Shown here piece by piece: positions 18,976 to 28,770 of a DNA stretch of 64,000 nucleotides. The DNA is from Neisseria sp. Marseille-Q6792. Its GTDB lineage: Bacteria > Pseudomonadota > Gammaproteobacteria > Burkholderiales > Neisseriaceae. Where the stretch lies: NCBI RefSeq assembly GCF_943181435.1, contig NZ_OW969598.1:1860001-1924000 (forward strand). Direction: 5' to 3'. The stretch's first letter is position 1. Each line of letters opens with the position of its first letter. A program made the position numbers and the translations under genes. The notes below the pieces were generated by a model, which worked only from the letters and a program-made list of their open reading frames with translations, searched no databases and was not told the DNA's origin.

Positions 18976-19848
18976 TCAATTTTCATCAGACCAGCTGTCG
19001 CGCGTGGCTTTGGCTTCTTCAAAATAGCGGTACAGGGAGGGGCGGTCCCGGTTAAGCAGGATGGTTTCCAAAGTGTCCAACTGCCTGCCCAAGCCCCGAA
19101 TCAGCTCCAACAGGTTGTCCCTGTTGGCAAGGCAGATGTCCGCCCACACGGCAGGGTGGCTGGAGGCGGTGCGGGTAAAGTCCTGAAAGCCCGTGGCGGC
19201 AAATTTCAGATACGCCTTTCCGTCGGGGTGGTCGAAAAGCTGGTGGACGTAGGCGAAGGCGGCAAGGTGGGGCATATGGGAGACGGCGGCAAAAACCGCA
19301 TCGTGTTTTTGCGCGTCCATCGTATAAATTTTGGCCCCGACGGCGCGCCATAGGTTTTCTATCAATGAAATGCCGTCTGAATCTTCGTCGCCGTGTGGTG
19401 TGATGATGAGTTTTCTATTTTGGAACAGGCCGTACTGTGCCGAATCTGCCCCGCTTCGGTCGGAACCGGCAATCGGGTGGGCGGCAATACAGCGGTGAAT
19501 GCTGTCGGGCAGGCAGCGTCGGAAAGCCTCGATAACGGAGATTTTGGTGCTGCCGACATCGGAAATCCAAGCGTGGGCGGGTAAAACGGGTGCAAGCGCG
19601 GTTAAGATGCCGGAGATGGAGGCAACGGGCGTGGCGATAACAATCAAATCCGCATCGGCGATGCTGTTTTTATCGATGACGGCGGAAGCCCGGTCAATCA
19701 CGCCGCGTTCCAGCGCACGTTGCAGGTTGTCGTGGTCGGTGTCGATGCCGGTAACGGTACGGACGAGCCCCTGTCTCTTGAGGTCTAGGACGAACGAACC
19801 GCCGATCAGCCCGACACCGACGAGGACGATATGGTTCAAAATGTGCAT
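18976..19848 (-). CDS. tyrA: Prephenate dehydrogenase TyrA
   Basis: NAD-dependent oxidation and decarboxylation of prephenate for tyrosine synthesis. The start MHILNHIVLVGVGLIGGSFV carries the Rossmann loop GVGLIGG; SDVGSTK, AAHPIAGSDRSG and the helical C-terminal domain with FTRTASSHPAVWADICLANR follow. The frame extends further upstream to 19908; the internal ATG at 19848 is chosen because it starts ten residues before the Rossmann loop and gives the usual length of about 290 residues. It is divergent from the amidase gene at 19932. Confidence 0.92.
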   Translation of the reverse strand: MHILNHIVLVGVGLIGGSFVLDLKRQGLVRTVTGIDTDHDNLQRALERGVIDRASAVIDKNSIADADLIVIATPVASISGILTALAPVLPAHAWISDVGSTKISVIEAFRRCLPDSIHRCIAAHPIAGSDRSGADSAQYGLFQNRKLIITPHGDEDSDGISLIENLWRAVGAKIYTMDAQKHDAVFAAVSHMPHLAAFAYVHQLFDHPDGKAYLKFAATGFQDFTRTASSHPAVWADICLANRDNLLELIRGLGRQLDTLETILLNRDRPSLYRYFEEAKATRDSWSDEN

Positions 19849-19931
19849 TTGTGTAAAAAACTTTCGCAAAGTACCGTCATGGTAGCGTATCGGCGGAATA
19901 TCCCGCAAGATGGGCGGGTAAAGGAGGAAAA

Positions 19932-20744
19932 GTGGACAAAATCAGAATAGCCGCCGTGCAGATGGTTTCCGGGCTGTCTCCCCATAAAAATATCGAAACC
20001 ATGAGGCGTTTGGTTAAAACAGCGGTTCAGCGCGGTGCGGATTGGGTGCTGTTGCCCGAATATTGGGTGCTGATGGGCGCAAACGATACCGACAAACTTG
20101 CGCTTGCCGAGCCTTTGGGCGGCGGACGCTTTCAGACGGCATTGAGTGAAACGGCGAAAGCGTGCGGCGTAGTGCTGTTTGGCGGAACCGTGCCGCTGCA
20201 AAGCAGCGAGGCGGGCAAGGTAATGAATACGCTGTTGGTGTACGGACGGGACGGCGTAAGAACGGGTCTGTATCACAAAATGCATCTCTTCGGTTTTTCC
20301 GGTTTGGGCGAACGCTATGCCGAAGCCGATACCATCAGCGCAGGGCGGGAAGTGCCGCACTTGTCGGCAGAAGGCGTGCCGGTGGCGGCAGGTATTTGTT
20401 ACGATGTCCGCTTTCCCGAATTTTTCCGCCGCCAGCTGCCGTTTGACGTATTGATGCTTCCGGCGGCATTCACCCATACGACGGGCAAGGCGCACTGGGA
20501 GCTGCTTTTGCGTACGCGTGCCGTCGAAAACCAATGTTATGTTGTGGCGGCGGCGCAGGGCGGGCTGCACGAAAACGGCAGGCGCACGTTCGGACACAGT
20601 ATGATTGTCGATCCGTGGGGCGAAGTTTTGGACGTATTGCCCGAAGGAGAAGGCATCGTTACGGCAGACATCGATGCAGGCAGGCTGAACAGTGTCCGCA
20701 GCAGGCTGCCCGCTTTAAAACACATGGTTTTAGATGCCGTCTGA
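19932..20744 (+). CDS. Carbon-nitrogen hydrolase (Nit1-like amidase)
   Basis: A 270-residue nitrilase-superfamily enzyme starting at GTG behind AAGGAGG. The Glu-Lys-Cys triad is visible as LLPEYW, YHKMHLF and AGICYDVRFPE. The closest familiar group is Nit1/NitFhit-like deaminated glutathione amidase, a metabolite-repair enzyme, but the substrate cannot be fixed from sequence alone. It contains one uptake word near 20131, and its stop overlaps an uptake word at 20734. Confidence 0.85.
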   Translation: MDKIRIAAVQMVSGLSPHKNIETMRRLVKTAVQRGADWVLLPEYWVLMGANDTDKLALAEPLGGGRFQTALSETAKACGVVLFGGTVPLQSSEAGKVMNTLLVYGRDGVRTGLYHKMHLFGFSGLGERYAEADTISAGREVPHLSAEGVPVAAGICYDVRFPEFFRRQLPFDVLMLPAAFTHTTGKAHWELLLRTRAVENQCYVVAAAQGGLHENGRRTFGHSMIVDPWGEVLDVLPEGEGIVTADIDAGRLNSVRSRLPALKHMVLDAV

Positions 20745-20836
20745 AACCGGCAGGCGGTTTGTTTTGCCCCGCCGGTGTGAAACTTCCCATCCGCCCCTCC
20801 GCCAACAAACACCGTTTTTAAGCCGAATAAGTTGAA

Positions 20837-21712
20837 ATGTTTTACCAAATCCTTGCCCTGATTATCTGGAGCAGCTCTTTTATTGCCGCCAAATATGCCT
20901 ACGCCGTCATCGATCCGGCACTGATGGTCGGCGTGCGCCTGCTGATTGCCGCGCTTTTGGTGCTGCCCGCCTGCCGCCGTCATGTCGGCAAGATTCCGCG
21001 CAGGGAATGGAAGCCCCTGCTGGCGGTATCCTTCATCAGTTATGTATTCACCCTGATGCTGCAGTTTGTCGGACTAAAATATACGTCTGCCGCCAGCGCA
21101 TCGACCATCGTCGGACTCGAGCCGCTGCTGATGGTGTTTGTCGGACACTTCTTCTTCAACGACAAAGCGCGTGCCTACCACTGGATATGCGGCGCGGCGG
21201 CATTTGCCGGTGTCGCGCTGCTGATGGCGGGCGGTGCGGAAGAGGGCGGCGAAGTCGGCTGGTTCGGCTGCCTGCTGGTGTTGTTGGCGGGCGCGGGCTT
21301 TTGTGCCGCTATGCGTCCGACGCAAAGGCTGGTGGCCCGCATCGGCGCACCGGCATTCACATCTGTTTCCATTGCCGCCGCATCGCTGATGTGCCTGCCG
21401 TTTTCGCTTACTTTGGCACAGAGTTATACCGTGTATTGGAGTTGGCAGGGCGTGGTGTCGCTGCTGTATTTGGGCGTGGGGTGCAGCTGGTACGCCTATT
21501 GGCTGTGGAATAAAGGCACGAGCCGTGTTCCCGCCAATGTTTCCGGGCTGTTGATTTCGCTCGAACCCGTCGTCGGCGTGCTGTTGGCGGTTTTGATTTT
21601 GGGCGAACATTTATCGCCCGTGTCCGCTTTGGGCGTGTTTGTCGTCATCGCCGCCACTTTCGCCGCAGGCTGGCTGTCGCGCAGGGACGCGCAAAACGGC
21701 AATGCCGTCTGA
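20837..21712 (+). CDS. EamA/DMT-family membrane transporter
   Basis: A 291-residue inner-membrane protein with ten hydrophobic segments in two EamA repeats (YQILALIIWSSSFIAAKYA in repeat one, and CSWYAYWLWNKG then ISLEPVVGVLLAVLILGE in repeat two). EamA proteins usually export amino acids or other small metabolites. The substrate is unknown. It is followed closely by the Bcr/CflA exporter. Confidence 0.88.
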   Translation: MFYQILALIIWSSSFIAAKYAYAVIDPALMVGVRLLIAALLVLPACRRHVGKIPRREWKPLLAVSFISYVFTLMLQFVGLKYTSAASASTIVGLEPLLMVFVGHFFFNDKARAYHWICGAAAFAGVALLMAGGAEEGGEVGWFGCLLVLLAGAGFCAAMRPTQRLVARIGAPAFTSVSIAAASLMCLPFSLTLAQSYTVYWSWQGVVSLLYLGVGCSWYAYWLWNKGTSRVPANVSGLLISLEPVVGVLLAVLILGEHLSPVSALGVFVVIAATFAAGWLSRRDAQNGNAV

Positions 21713-21827
21713 AGCGGTTTCGGGCGGCATATCCTCCGGTTTTGCCCCGCCGTCCGATATGTTAAACTTGCGCCCGTACCGACCGTCGTTTGCGACGGTT
21801 TCTTTATTTGATTTGAACGGAAAAACC

Positions 21828-23057
21828 ATGTCTCCGACCCTTCCTCCGATGAACGAAAAACTGATGGCGGTTTTGATGGCGATGCTGGTCGCGCTGATGC
21901 CGTTTTCCATCGATGCCTACCTGCCCGCGATTCCCGAAATGGCGCAGTCGCTGAACGCGGATGTCCACCGCATCGAACAGAGCCTGAGTTTGTTTATGTT
22001 CGGCACGGCGTTCGGACAGGTGGTCGGCGGTTCGGTGTCCGACATCAAAGGGCGCAAACCCGTCGCCCTGACCGGTTTGATTGTATATTGCCTTGCCGTT
22101 GCCGCCATCGCATTTGCCTCAAGTGCCGAACAGCTCCTTAACCTGCGTGCGGTACAGGCGTTCGGCGCAGGCATGACTGTGGTCATCGTCGGCGCAATGG
22201 TGCGCGATTATTATTCCGGACGCAAAGCCGCGCAGATGTTTGCCCTTATCGGCATCATTTTGATGGTTGTGCCGCTGGTCGCACCCATGGTCGGCGCATT
22301 GTTGCAGGGCTTGGGCGGCTGGCAGGCGATTTTTGTTTTTCTGGCGGCTTATTCGCTGGTGTTGCTCGGTTTGGTGCAATATTTCCTGCCCAAGCCTGCC
22401 GTCGGCGGCAAAATCAGACGGGACGTGTTCGGGCTGGTGGCTGGGCGGTTTAAACGTGTTTTGAAAACCCGTGCCGCCATGGGGTATCTGTTTTTCCAAG
22501 CATTCAGTTTCGGCTCGATGTTTGCTTTTTTGACCGAATCGTCCTTCGTGTACCAGCAACTTTACCGCGTTACGCCGCACCAATACGCCTGGGCGTTTGC
22601 ACTCAACATCATCACGATGATGTTTTTCAACCGCGTTACCGCATGGCGGCTCAAAACCGGCGCGCATCCGCAAAGCATCCTGCTGTGGGGGATTGTCGTC
22701 CAGTTTGCCGCCAACCTGTCCCAACTCGCCGCCGTGCTGTTTTTCGGGTTGCCCCCGTTTTGGCTCTTGGTTGCGTGCGTGATGTTTTCGGTCGGTACGC
22801 AGGGTCTGGTCGGTGCGAACACGCAGGCATGCTTTATGTCCTATTTCAAAGAAGAGGGCGGCAGCGCAAACGCCGTATTGGGTGTATTCCAATCTTTAAT
22901 CGGCGCGGGGGTAGGTATGGCGGCGACCTTCTTGCACGACGGTTCGGCAACCGTGATGGCGGCAACCATGACTGCGTCCACCTCTTGCGGCATTGCGCTT
23001 CTGTGGCTCTGCTCGCATCGTGCGTGGAAAGAAAACGGGCAAAGCGAATACCTTTAA
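21828..23057 (+). CDS. Bcr/CflA-family multidrug exporter (MFS)
   Basis: A 409-residue major-facilitator efflux transporter with about twelve membrane segments. The motif-A-like GGSVSDIKGRKPVAL and the first helix MPFSIDAYLPAIPEMAQSL are typical of the Bcr/CflA (DHA1) branch that exports bicyclomycin, chloramphenicol or other drugs. The open frame continues upstream to 21639, overlapping the EamA gene, but the ATG at 21828 leaves a short cytoplasmic N-terminus and is preferred. Confidence 0.9.
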   Translation: MSPTLPPMNEKLMAVLMAMLVALMPFSIDAYLPAIPEMAQSLNADVHRIEQSLSLFMFGTAFGQVVGGSVSDIKGRKPVALTGLIVYCLAVAAIAFASSAEQLLNLRAVQAFGAGMTVVIVGAMVRDYYSGRKAAQMFALIGIILMVVPLVAPMVGALLQGLGGWQAIFVFLAAYSLVLLGLVQYFLPKPAVGGKIRRDVFGLVAGRFKRVLKTRAAMGYLFFQAFSFGSMFAFLTESSFVYQQLYRVTPHQYAWAFALNIITMMFFNRVTAWRLKTGAHPQSILLWGIVVQFAANLSQLAAVLFFGLPPFWLLVACVMFSVGTQGLVGANTQACFMSYFKEEGGSANAVLGVFQSLIGAGVGMAATFLHDGSATVMAATMTASTSCGIALLWLCSHRAWKENGQSEYL

Positions 23058-23063
23058 CGGAAA

Positions 23064-23092
23064 ATGCCGTCTGAAACCGTTTCAGACGGCAT
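23064..23092 (+). terminator. Uptake-sequence terminator before pheA
   Basis: ATGCCGTCTGAAA and TTTCAGACGGCAT form a tight hairpin just after the Bcr/CflA stop, followed by TTG. Confidence 0.75.
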
Positions 23093-23134
23093 TTGATGTT
23101 AGAATGCACGATAAATTACCATTCAGACAAAATC

Positions 23135-24223
23135 ATGTCCCATCACATCGACGAACTCCTCCTTCCCCACCGCAACGCCATCGACACCATCGATGCGGAA
23201 ATCCTGCGCCTGCTCAACGAACGCGCGCAACACGCACACGCCATCGGCGAACTGAAAGGTACGGGCGCGGTATACCGTCCGGAGCGCGAGGTTGCCGTGT
23301 TGCGCCGCATTCAGGATTTGAACAAAGGCCCGCTGCCCGACGAATCAGTCGCCCGCCTGTTCAGGGAAGTGATGAGCGAGTGCCTCGCCGTCGAACGCCC
23401 GCTGACCATCGCCTATCTGGGACCGCAGGGTACGTTTACCCAACAGGCGGCGATTAAGCATTTCGGTCATGCCGCACACACTATGGCGTGTCCGACCATA
23501 GACGACTGCTTCAAACAGGTTGAAACGCGTCAGGCGGATTATCTGGTCGCCCCCGTGGAAAATTCGACCGAAGGCTCGGTCGGCCGCACGTTAGACCTGC
23601 TTGCCGTTACCGCGTTGCAGGCTTGCGGCGAAGTCGTCTTGCGTATACACCACAACCTTCTGCGTAAAAACAGCAGCAATACCGAAGGCATCACCAAAGT
23701 ATTTTCGCACGCACAGGCGTTGGCTCAGTGCAACGACTGGCTGGGCAGACACCTTCCCAACGCCGAGAGGGTGGCGGTCTCCAGCAATGCCGAAGCCGCG
23801 CGGCTGGTTGCCGAATCGGACGACGGTACGGTTGCCGCCATTGCCGGGCGTACTGCGGCGGAGATCTACGGACTAAGCCCCGTTGCCGAGTGCATTGAGG
23901 ATGAGACGAACAATACCACGCGCTTCCTGGTTATGGGTCATCATGAAACCGGTGCCGGCGGCAGCGACAAAACCTCGCTGGTCGTTTCCGCACCCAACCG
24001 GGCAGGCGCGGTTGCCTCGCTGCTGCAACCCCTGACCGAATCAGGTATTTCCATGACCAAGTTTGAGAGCCGTCCCGGAAAGGCGGCGTTGTGGGAATAC
24101 CTGTTCTTTATCGATATCGAGGGACACCGGACGGATGACAAGGTTCAGACGGCATTAAAACAGTTGGGCGGGCGCGCTTCGTTCGTCAAAATCATCGGTT
24201 CGTATCCGACTGCCGTTTTGTAG
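23135..24223 (+). CDS. pheA: Chorismate mutase / prephenate dehydratase (P-protein)
   Basis: Bifunctional enzyme of phenylalanine synthesis, 362 residues. Three parts are visible: chorismate mutase in the first 90 residues (RNAIDTIDAEILRLLNERA, PEREVAVLRRI), prephenate dehydratase (IAYLGPQGTFTQQAA, VAPVENSTEGSVGRTLD, the conserved DETNNTTRFLV), and a C-terminal ACT domain (KTSLVVSAPNRAGAVASLL, with SRPGKAALWEYLFF) that gives feedback control by phenylalanine. The frame is open from 23093; the ATG at 23135 gives the canonical N-terminus. Confidence 0.96.
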   Translation: MSHHIDELLLPHRNAIDTIDAEILRLLNERAQHAHAIGELKGTGAVYRPEREVAVLRRIQDLNKGPLPDESVARLFREVMSECLAVERPLTIAYLGPQGTFTQQAAIKHFGHAAHTMACPTIDDCFKQVETRQADYLVAPVENSTEGSVGRTLDLLAVTALQACGEVVLRIHHNLLRKNSSNTEGITKVFSHAQALAQCNDWLGRHLPNAERVAVSSNAEAARLVAESDDGTVAAIAGRTAAEIYGLSPVAECIEDETNNTTRFLVMGHHETGAGGSDKTSLVVSAPNRAGAVASLLQPLTESGISMTKFESRPGKAALWEYLFFIDIEGHRTDDKVQTALKQLGGRASFVKIIGSYPTAVL

Positions 24224-24259
24224 TCGCGGCAGCGTTCAGACGGCATTTCCCCAACGATT

Positions 24260-25000
24260 ATGTCCGAATACCGAGTCAATCACGAACCCGTTTTTATGCT
24301 GGCATCTTCGCCTTGGCGCGAAAGCAGCCTGTGGGTTGAAGCATTCAGCCGCCGTTACGGGCGTGTGGCTTTGCTGGCGCGGAGCGCGCGCAAACGGCAG
24401 AGCGAGCTGCGCGGCGTATTGGTTCCGTTCGTCCCTGTCAGCGTGTCGTGGTACGGCAGTCAGGAACTCAAAACCCTTCACCGCGCCGAATGGGTCGGCG
24501 GTTGGCGGCAGCCGCAGGGCAGGGCGTTGTTTGGCGGATTGTATGTGAACGAGCTGGTTTTAAAACTGACCGCGCGCGAAGATCCCATGCCTGAGTTATA
24601 CGATGCATTGGCTGAAGTGATGAAGGCAGTCTGCTGCGAGGCAGACCATGTTGCCGATTTGCGCCGCTTCGAGTGGAAGCTGCTGACGGCCTTAGGCGTC
24701 GCCCCCGATTTGCATACGGACGGAGAGGGCAGGGAAATCCAGTCATCCGCCAGATACTGTATCAGACCGGAAGAAGCAGTCATGCCCGTAGGCAGGGAAT
24801 GCGTTTTGCCGTCTGAAACCGTCATTATTGCCGACGGGCAGAGCCTGATTGATTTGCAGACGGGCAGTTTCGGCAGTGCGCAAAGCCTTCAGGATGCCCT
24901 GAAAATCACACGGCTGCTGACAGGCAGCCTGCTTCCTGAAGGGGTGAAGTCGAGGCAGGTGTTGGAACAGATACGGCAGTTTGACCGTCGTGCAACATAG
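24260..25000 (+). CDS. recO: DNA repair protein RecO
   Basis: A 246-residue RecFOR pathway protein that binds single-stranded DNA and helps load RecA at gaps. The N-terminal OB fold is visible (NHEPVFMLASSPWRESSLWVEAFSRRYGRVALLARSARK), followed by the helical domain. Proteobacterial RecO proteins often lack the zinc-binding cysteines and that seems to be so here. It lies in a compact run with pdxJ and acpS. In many proteobacteria the order recO-pdxJ-acpS is conserved, which supports the call. Confidence 0.92.
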   Translation: MSEYRVNHEPVFMLASSPWRESSLWVEAFSRRYGRVALLARSARKRQSELRGVLVPFVPVSVSWYGSQELKTLHRAEWVGGWRQPQGRALFGGLYVNELVLKLTAREDPMPELYDALAEVMKAVCCEADHVADLRRFEWKLLTALGVAPDLHTDGEGREIQSSARYCIRPEEAVMPVGRECVLPSETVIIADGQSLIDLQTGSFGSAQSLQDALKITRLLTGSLLPEGVKSRQVLEQIRQFDRRAT

Positions 25001-25060
25001 GTGCCGACGCAGCGTACCGGTATGCTGCAAAATAAAAAATCGAAGAGGAAAGGAAACATC

Positions 25061-25789
25061 ATGCTTTTAGGTGTCAACATCGATCACATCGCCACCGTCC
25101 GCAATGCCCGCGGCACGACCTATCCCAGCCCTGTGGAAGCGGCATTGGTCGCGGAAACGCACGGTGCGGATTTGATTACCATGCACCTTCGCGAAGACCG
25201 CCGCCACATCAAAGACGCGGACGTGTTCGCCGTCAAAAACGCCATCCGCACGCGCCTGAACCTTGAAATGGCACTGACCGAAGAAATGTTGGAAAACGCG
25301 CTTAAAGTGATGCCGGAAGACGTGTGCATCGTGCCTGAAAAACGTCAGGAAATCACGACCGAAGGCGGTTTGGACGTATTGGCGCAACAGGAAAAAATTG
25401 CCGAGTTCACCAAAATCCTGACCGACGCAGGCATCCGAGTCTCGCTCTTTATCGATGCCGACAACGAGCAAATCCAAGCCGCCCGTGATGTCGGCGCACC
25501 CGTTATTGAGCTGCACACCGGCGCATACGCCGATGCACACAGCCACGCCGAACAAATCAGGCAGTTCGAGCGCATCCAAAATGGCGCGCATTTTGCTAGT
25601 GATTTGGGCTTGGTCGTCAATGCCGGACACGGACTGACCATACACAACGTTACCCCCATCGCCCAAATCCTCGCCATCCGCGAGCTGAACATCGGACATT
25701 CGCTGATTTCGCAGGCACTTTTCCTCGGATTGCCCGAGGCCGTGCGCCAGATGAAAGAAACCATGTTCCGTGCAAGAATGCTGCCGTAA
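25061..25789 (+). CDS. pdxJ: Pyridoxine 5'-phosphate synthase PdxJ
   Basis: Condenses 1-deoxyxylulose 5-phosphate and 3-amino-2-oxopropyl phosphate into pyridoxine phosphate (vitamin B6 pathway). The 242 residues begin [18 protein letters not shown], followed by [47 protein letters not shown] and NAGHGLT, all family signatures. The frame is open from 25001; the ATG at 25061 has AGGAAAGG upstream and fits the family start. Confidence 0.96.
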   Translation: MLLGVNIDHIATVRNARGTTYPSPVEAALVAETHGADLITMHLREDRRHIKDADVFAVKNAIRTRLNLEMALTEEMLENALKVMPEDVCIVPEKRQEITTEGGLDVLAQQEKIAEFTKILTDAGIRVSLFIDADNEQIQAARDVGAPVIELHTGAYADAHSHAEQIRQFERIQNGAHFASDLGLVVNAGHGLTIHNVTPIAQILAIRELNIGHSLISQALFLGLPEAVRQMKETMFRARMLP

Positions 25790-25838
25790 GGGCAGGCAAA
25801 CCGTTTCAGACGGCATTTCACGACGAAGGAGCGCAAAT

Positions 25839-26216
25839 ATGATTTACGGCATCGGCACAGATATTGTTTCCCTTAAACGCATCGTCCGCCTGAGCAAAAA
25901 GTTCGGACAGGCGTTTGCCGAGCGCATCCTCACCCCCGAAGAACTGCTTGAATTCCCTCAGGCGGGCAAACCCGTCAACTACCTTGCCAAACGCTTTGCC
26001 GCCAAAGAAGCCTTCGCCAAAGCCGTCGGTACGGGCATACGCGGCGCGGTTTCCTTCCGCAACATCGGCATCGGGCACGACGCATTGGGCAGGCCCGAAT
26101 TTTTCTACGGCCCCGCCCTGTCCGAATGGCTGGAAGAACAAGGCATTAGCCGCGTCAGCCTGAGTATGGCGGACGAAGGCGATACCGTGTTGGCGTTTGC
26201 CGTTGCCGAAAAATAA
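25839..26216 (+). CDS. acpS: Holo-acyl-carrier-protein synthase AcpS
   Basis: Transfers 4'-phosphopantetheine from CoA to the serine of acyl carrier protein. The 125 residues show the two family motifs: GIGTDIVSLKRI at the start and LAKRFAAKEAFAKAVGTG in the middle. The start at 25839 follows AAGGAG; the longer open frame from 25770 overlaps pdxJ and is rejected. It follows pdxJ after 49 bases that carry a single uptake word. Confidence 0.95.
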   Translation: MIYGIGTDIVSLKRIVRLSKKFGQAFAERILTPEELLEFPQAGKPVNYLAKRFAAKEAFAKAVGTGIRGAVSFRNIGIGHDALGRPEFFYGPALSEWLEEQGISRVSLSMADEGDTVLAFAVAEK

Positions 26217-26297
26217 TGCCGTCTGAAATGCGGCAAACCCGTTGACGGCATTGCCCGTCCCTCATTTGCACTCCGACCGACCAACCGCATACCCGCC

Positions 26298-27107
26298 ATG
26301 ACCCAAGACACCCGACCCCTTATCCGCGTCGTTGCCGGCATCCTGCTCGATTCAGACGGCAACTACCTGCTCAGCTCGCGCCCCGAAGGCAAGCCCTATG
26401 CCGGATATTGGGAATTTGCCGGTGGCAAGGTCGAAGCGGGCGAAACCGACTTCCAAGCCTTGCAACGCGAGTTTGAAGAAGAACTCGGTATCCGCATCCT
26501 CGCCGCCACGCCTTGGCTGACCAAAATCCATTCCTATGAACACGCCCGCGTCTGCCTGAAATTCCTATGGGTAAACTCCGACCAATGGACGGGCAAACTG
26601 CAATCGCGCGAAGGGCAGGCATGGTCTTGGCAGAAGGCGGGCGATTTTACCGTTGCCCCCATGCTGCCCGCCAACGGCGCGCTTTTGCGTTCGTTGTCCG
26701 TCCCGCGCCGTTTGTACGGCAGCCTGAAAACGGGTTTGCACGGGGAGAACAGTATGGGCGCGTACCGCGTCCTGCCTTTGGGTTCGGCAGAGGGAAGCGG
26801 TGCGAACGTTTTGATGGAGGCGGCGCAATGGCAGGACAGACCCGAATACGTCGGCAGCGTGTGGATGATGGTGCAGACCCGCGAACAATGGCGGCAGGCG
26901 CAGGAAAAGGGCGCAGATGTGGTCGTCTGGCGGGTCGGTAATGCCGCACAAGCCGCAGCGGTGGACGAAGTGTTGAAGCACGGCGTATCCGTGCCGCTGG
27001 TCGTTGCCGCCGACGTTCAGACGGCATCGCATTGCGGCGGGCAATGGCTGGCGGCGGGCGCACACGCCGTGTTGGCCGATGAAAAAATGGGGGACGGAAA
27101 TGGCTAA
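26298..27107 (+). CDS. Nudix hydrolase fused to a degenerate ThiE-like domain
   Basis: A 269-residue protein. The N-terminal 130 residues are a MutT-type Nudix domain (RVVAGILLDSDGNYLLSSRP; Nudix box GGKVEAGETDFQALQREFEEEL), which hydrolyses nucleoside diphosphate derivatives such as 8-oxo-dGTP. The rest resembles the thiamine-phosphate-synthase-like domain often fused to MutT in proteobacteria, but lacks an obvious set of ThiE phosphate-binding motifs and is short. It overlaps the next gene by eight bases. Housecleaning of oxidised nucleotides is the likely role; the second domain's role is unknown. Confidence 0.8.
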   Translation: MTQDTRPLIRVVAGILLDSDGNYLLSSRPEGKPYAGYWEFAGGKVEAGETDFQALQREFEEELGIRILAATPWLTKIHSYEHARVCLKFLWVNSDQWTGKLQSREGQAWSWQKAGDFTVAPMLPANGALLRSLSVPRRLYGSLKTGLHGENSMGAYRVLPLGSAEGSGANVLMEAAQWQDRPEYVGSVWMMVQTREQWRQAQEKGADVVVWRVGNAAQAAAVDEVLKHGVSVPLVVAADVQTASHCGGQWLAAGAHAVLADEKMGDGNG

Positions 27108-27522
27108 AAACCGCAAATTACTGCTTGCCGCATTGCTGCTGCTTGCCTTTGCCGCCTTCAAGCTCGTTTTGTTGCAATGGTGGCAGGCGCAGCAGCCGCA
27201 AGCCGTGGCGGCGCAATGCGATTTGACCGAAGGTTGCACGCTGCCGGACGGAAGCCGCGTCCGCGCCGCCGCCGTTTCAACCAAAAAACCGTTTGATATT
27301 TATATCGAACACGCGCCCGCCGGCACGGAACAGGTCAGTATCAGCTTCAGTATGAAAAATATGGATATGGGTTTCAACCGCTATATGTTCGAGCGGCAAT
27401 CGTCGGGGAATTGGCAGGCAGTACGCATCCGCCTGCCCATCTGTGTCGAAGGCAGGCGCGATTTTACGGCGGACATTACAATCGGCAGCCGGACATTTCA
27501 GACGGCATTTACCGCCGAATAA
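27100..27522 (+). CDS. Membrane-anchored periplasmic protein, unknown function
   Basis: A 140-residue protein with a basic start (MAKNRK), one hydrophobic helix at about residues 7-22, and a periplasmic domain with a CDLTEGC pair of cysteines near residues 40-46, an internal segment MKNMDMGFNRYMF and a late cysteine in LPICVEG. The methionine-rich stretch resembles copper-handling or FixH-like beta-sandwich proteins, but I cannot name a family. It starts inside the end of the Nudix gene, so the two are cotranscribed. An uptake word lies near its 3' end. Confidence 0.7.
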   Translation: MAKNRKLLLAALLLLAFAAFKLVLLQWWQAQQPQAVAAQCDLTEGCTLPDGSRVRAAAVSTKKPFDIYIEHAPAGTEQVSISFSMKNMDMGFNRYMFERQSSGNWQAVRIRLPICVEGRRDFTADITIGSRTFQTAFTAE

Positions 27523-27570
27523 ACCTTTCAATCCGCCATTGCCGGAACATCCGTCCGGAAAGGACACGCT

Positions 27571-28713
27571 ATGAATACTTTATATACACTTTTCGCCACC
27601 TGCCCGCGTGGCTTGGAAACCGTTTTATCTCAAGAACTCGGAAGCCTCGGCTGTACCGATGTTCAAGCGTTTGACGGCGGCGTTTCCTGCCGGGGCGGAT
27701 TGGAACAGGCCTACGCCGCCAACCTGCACTCGCGCACCGCCAGCCGTATCCTGCTGCGTCTGACCAAAGGCACATACCGCAATGAGCGGGACATCTACAA
27801 ACTTGCCAAAAACATCAACTGGTTCAATTGGTTTACTTTACAGCAGACGTTCAAAGTTAAAGTCGAGGCAAAGCGTGCCAACGTTAAGAGCATCCAATTT
27901 GTCGGACTGACCGTCAAAGATGCCGTCTGCGATGCCTTCCGCGACATTTACGACGCACGTCCGAGCGTGGACAAAGCCGCGCCCGATGTCCGCATCTACG
28001 CCTTTTTGGATGAACGCAATGTCGAAATCTTCATCGACACTTCGGGCGAAGCCTTGTTCAAACGCGGCTACCGCCTGGATACCGGCGAAGCCCCGCTGCG
28101 CGAAAACCTTGCTGCCGGACTGCTGCTCTCGGCAGGTTACGACGGCACGCAGCCGTTTCAGGATCCGTTTTGCGGCAGCGGCACGATTGCCGTCGAGGCA
28201 GCTTGGATTGCCACAGACCGCGCACCGGGCATGATGCGCCGTTTCGGTTTTGAGAAACTGCAAAATTTCGATAAAACGCTGTGGGCGGATTTGCTCCGCC
28301 GCGCCGAAGCGCAAACCCGCCCCGTCCGCGCCCCGATTTCGGGCAGCGACAACGACCGCCGCATCGTTCAGACGGCATTGGCCAACGCACGCAGTGCCGA
28401 AGTGGACGACATCGTTTCCTTCAGCGTTGCCGACGCGCAATCCGTCCGACCGAACGGCGAAAACGGCATTATGGTGTCCAATCCGCCCTACGGCGTGCGC
28501 CTTGAGGAAGTCCGCGCTTTGCAGGCACTTTATCCGCAGTTGGGGACGTGGTTGAAGAAATATTACGCAGGCTGGTTGGCGGCAATGTTTACCGGAGATC
28601 GGGAAATGCCCAAATTCATGCGCCTGTCGCCCAAGCGGAAAATCCCGCTTTATAACGGCAACCTCGACTGCCGCCTGTTCCTGATTGATATGGTGCAGGG
28701 ATCGAACCGTTGA
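27571..28713 (+). CDS. rlmL: THUMP-domain 23S rRNA guanine-N2 methyltransferase (RlmL-type)
   Basis: A 380-residue SAM-dependent RNA methyltransferase, probably modifying G2445 of 23S rRNA. A THUMP RNA-binding domain covers about residues 40-160; the catalytic domain has [15 protein letters not shown] as the SAM-binding loop and SNPPYGVRL as the catalytic motif. It corresponds only to the N-terminal half of the E. coli two-domain RlmKL, which is normal in many beta-proteobacteria. It converges on amiC with an uptake-sequence terminator between them. Confidence 0.87.
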   Translation: MNTLYTLFATCPRGLETVLSQELGSLGCTDVQAFDGGVSCRGGLEQAYAANLHSRTASRILLRLTKGTYRNERDIYKLAKNINWFNWFTLQQTFKVKVEAKRANVKSIQFVGLTVKDAVCDAFRDIYDARPSVDKAAPDVRIYAFLDERNVEIFIDTSGEALFKRGYRLDTGEAPLRENLAAGLLLSAGYDGTQPFQDPFCGSGTIAVEAAWIATDRAPGMMRRFGFEKLQNFDKTLWADLLRRAEAQTRPVRAPISGSDNDRRIVQTALANARSAEVDDIVSFSVADAQSVRPNGENGIMVSNPPYGVRLEEVRALQALYPQLGTWLKKYYAGWLAAMFTGDREMPKFMRLSPKRKIPLYNGNLDCRLFLIDMVQGSNR

Positions 28714-28728
28714 GGAAAATGTACAAAA

Positions 28729-28757
28729 ATGCCGTCTGAAAAATGTTCAGACGGCAT
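28729..28757 (+). terminator. Uptake-sequence terminator between rlmL and amiC
   Basis: ATGCCGTCTGAA and TTCAGACGGCAT are separated by five bases and followed by TTATTTTTC, in a convergent gap, so it may serve both strands. Confidence 0.75.
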
Positions 28758-28770
28758 TTATTTTTCGGAA

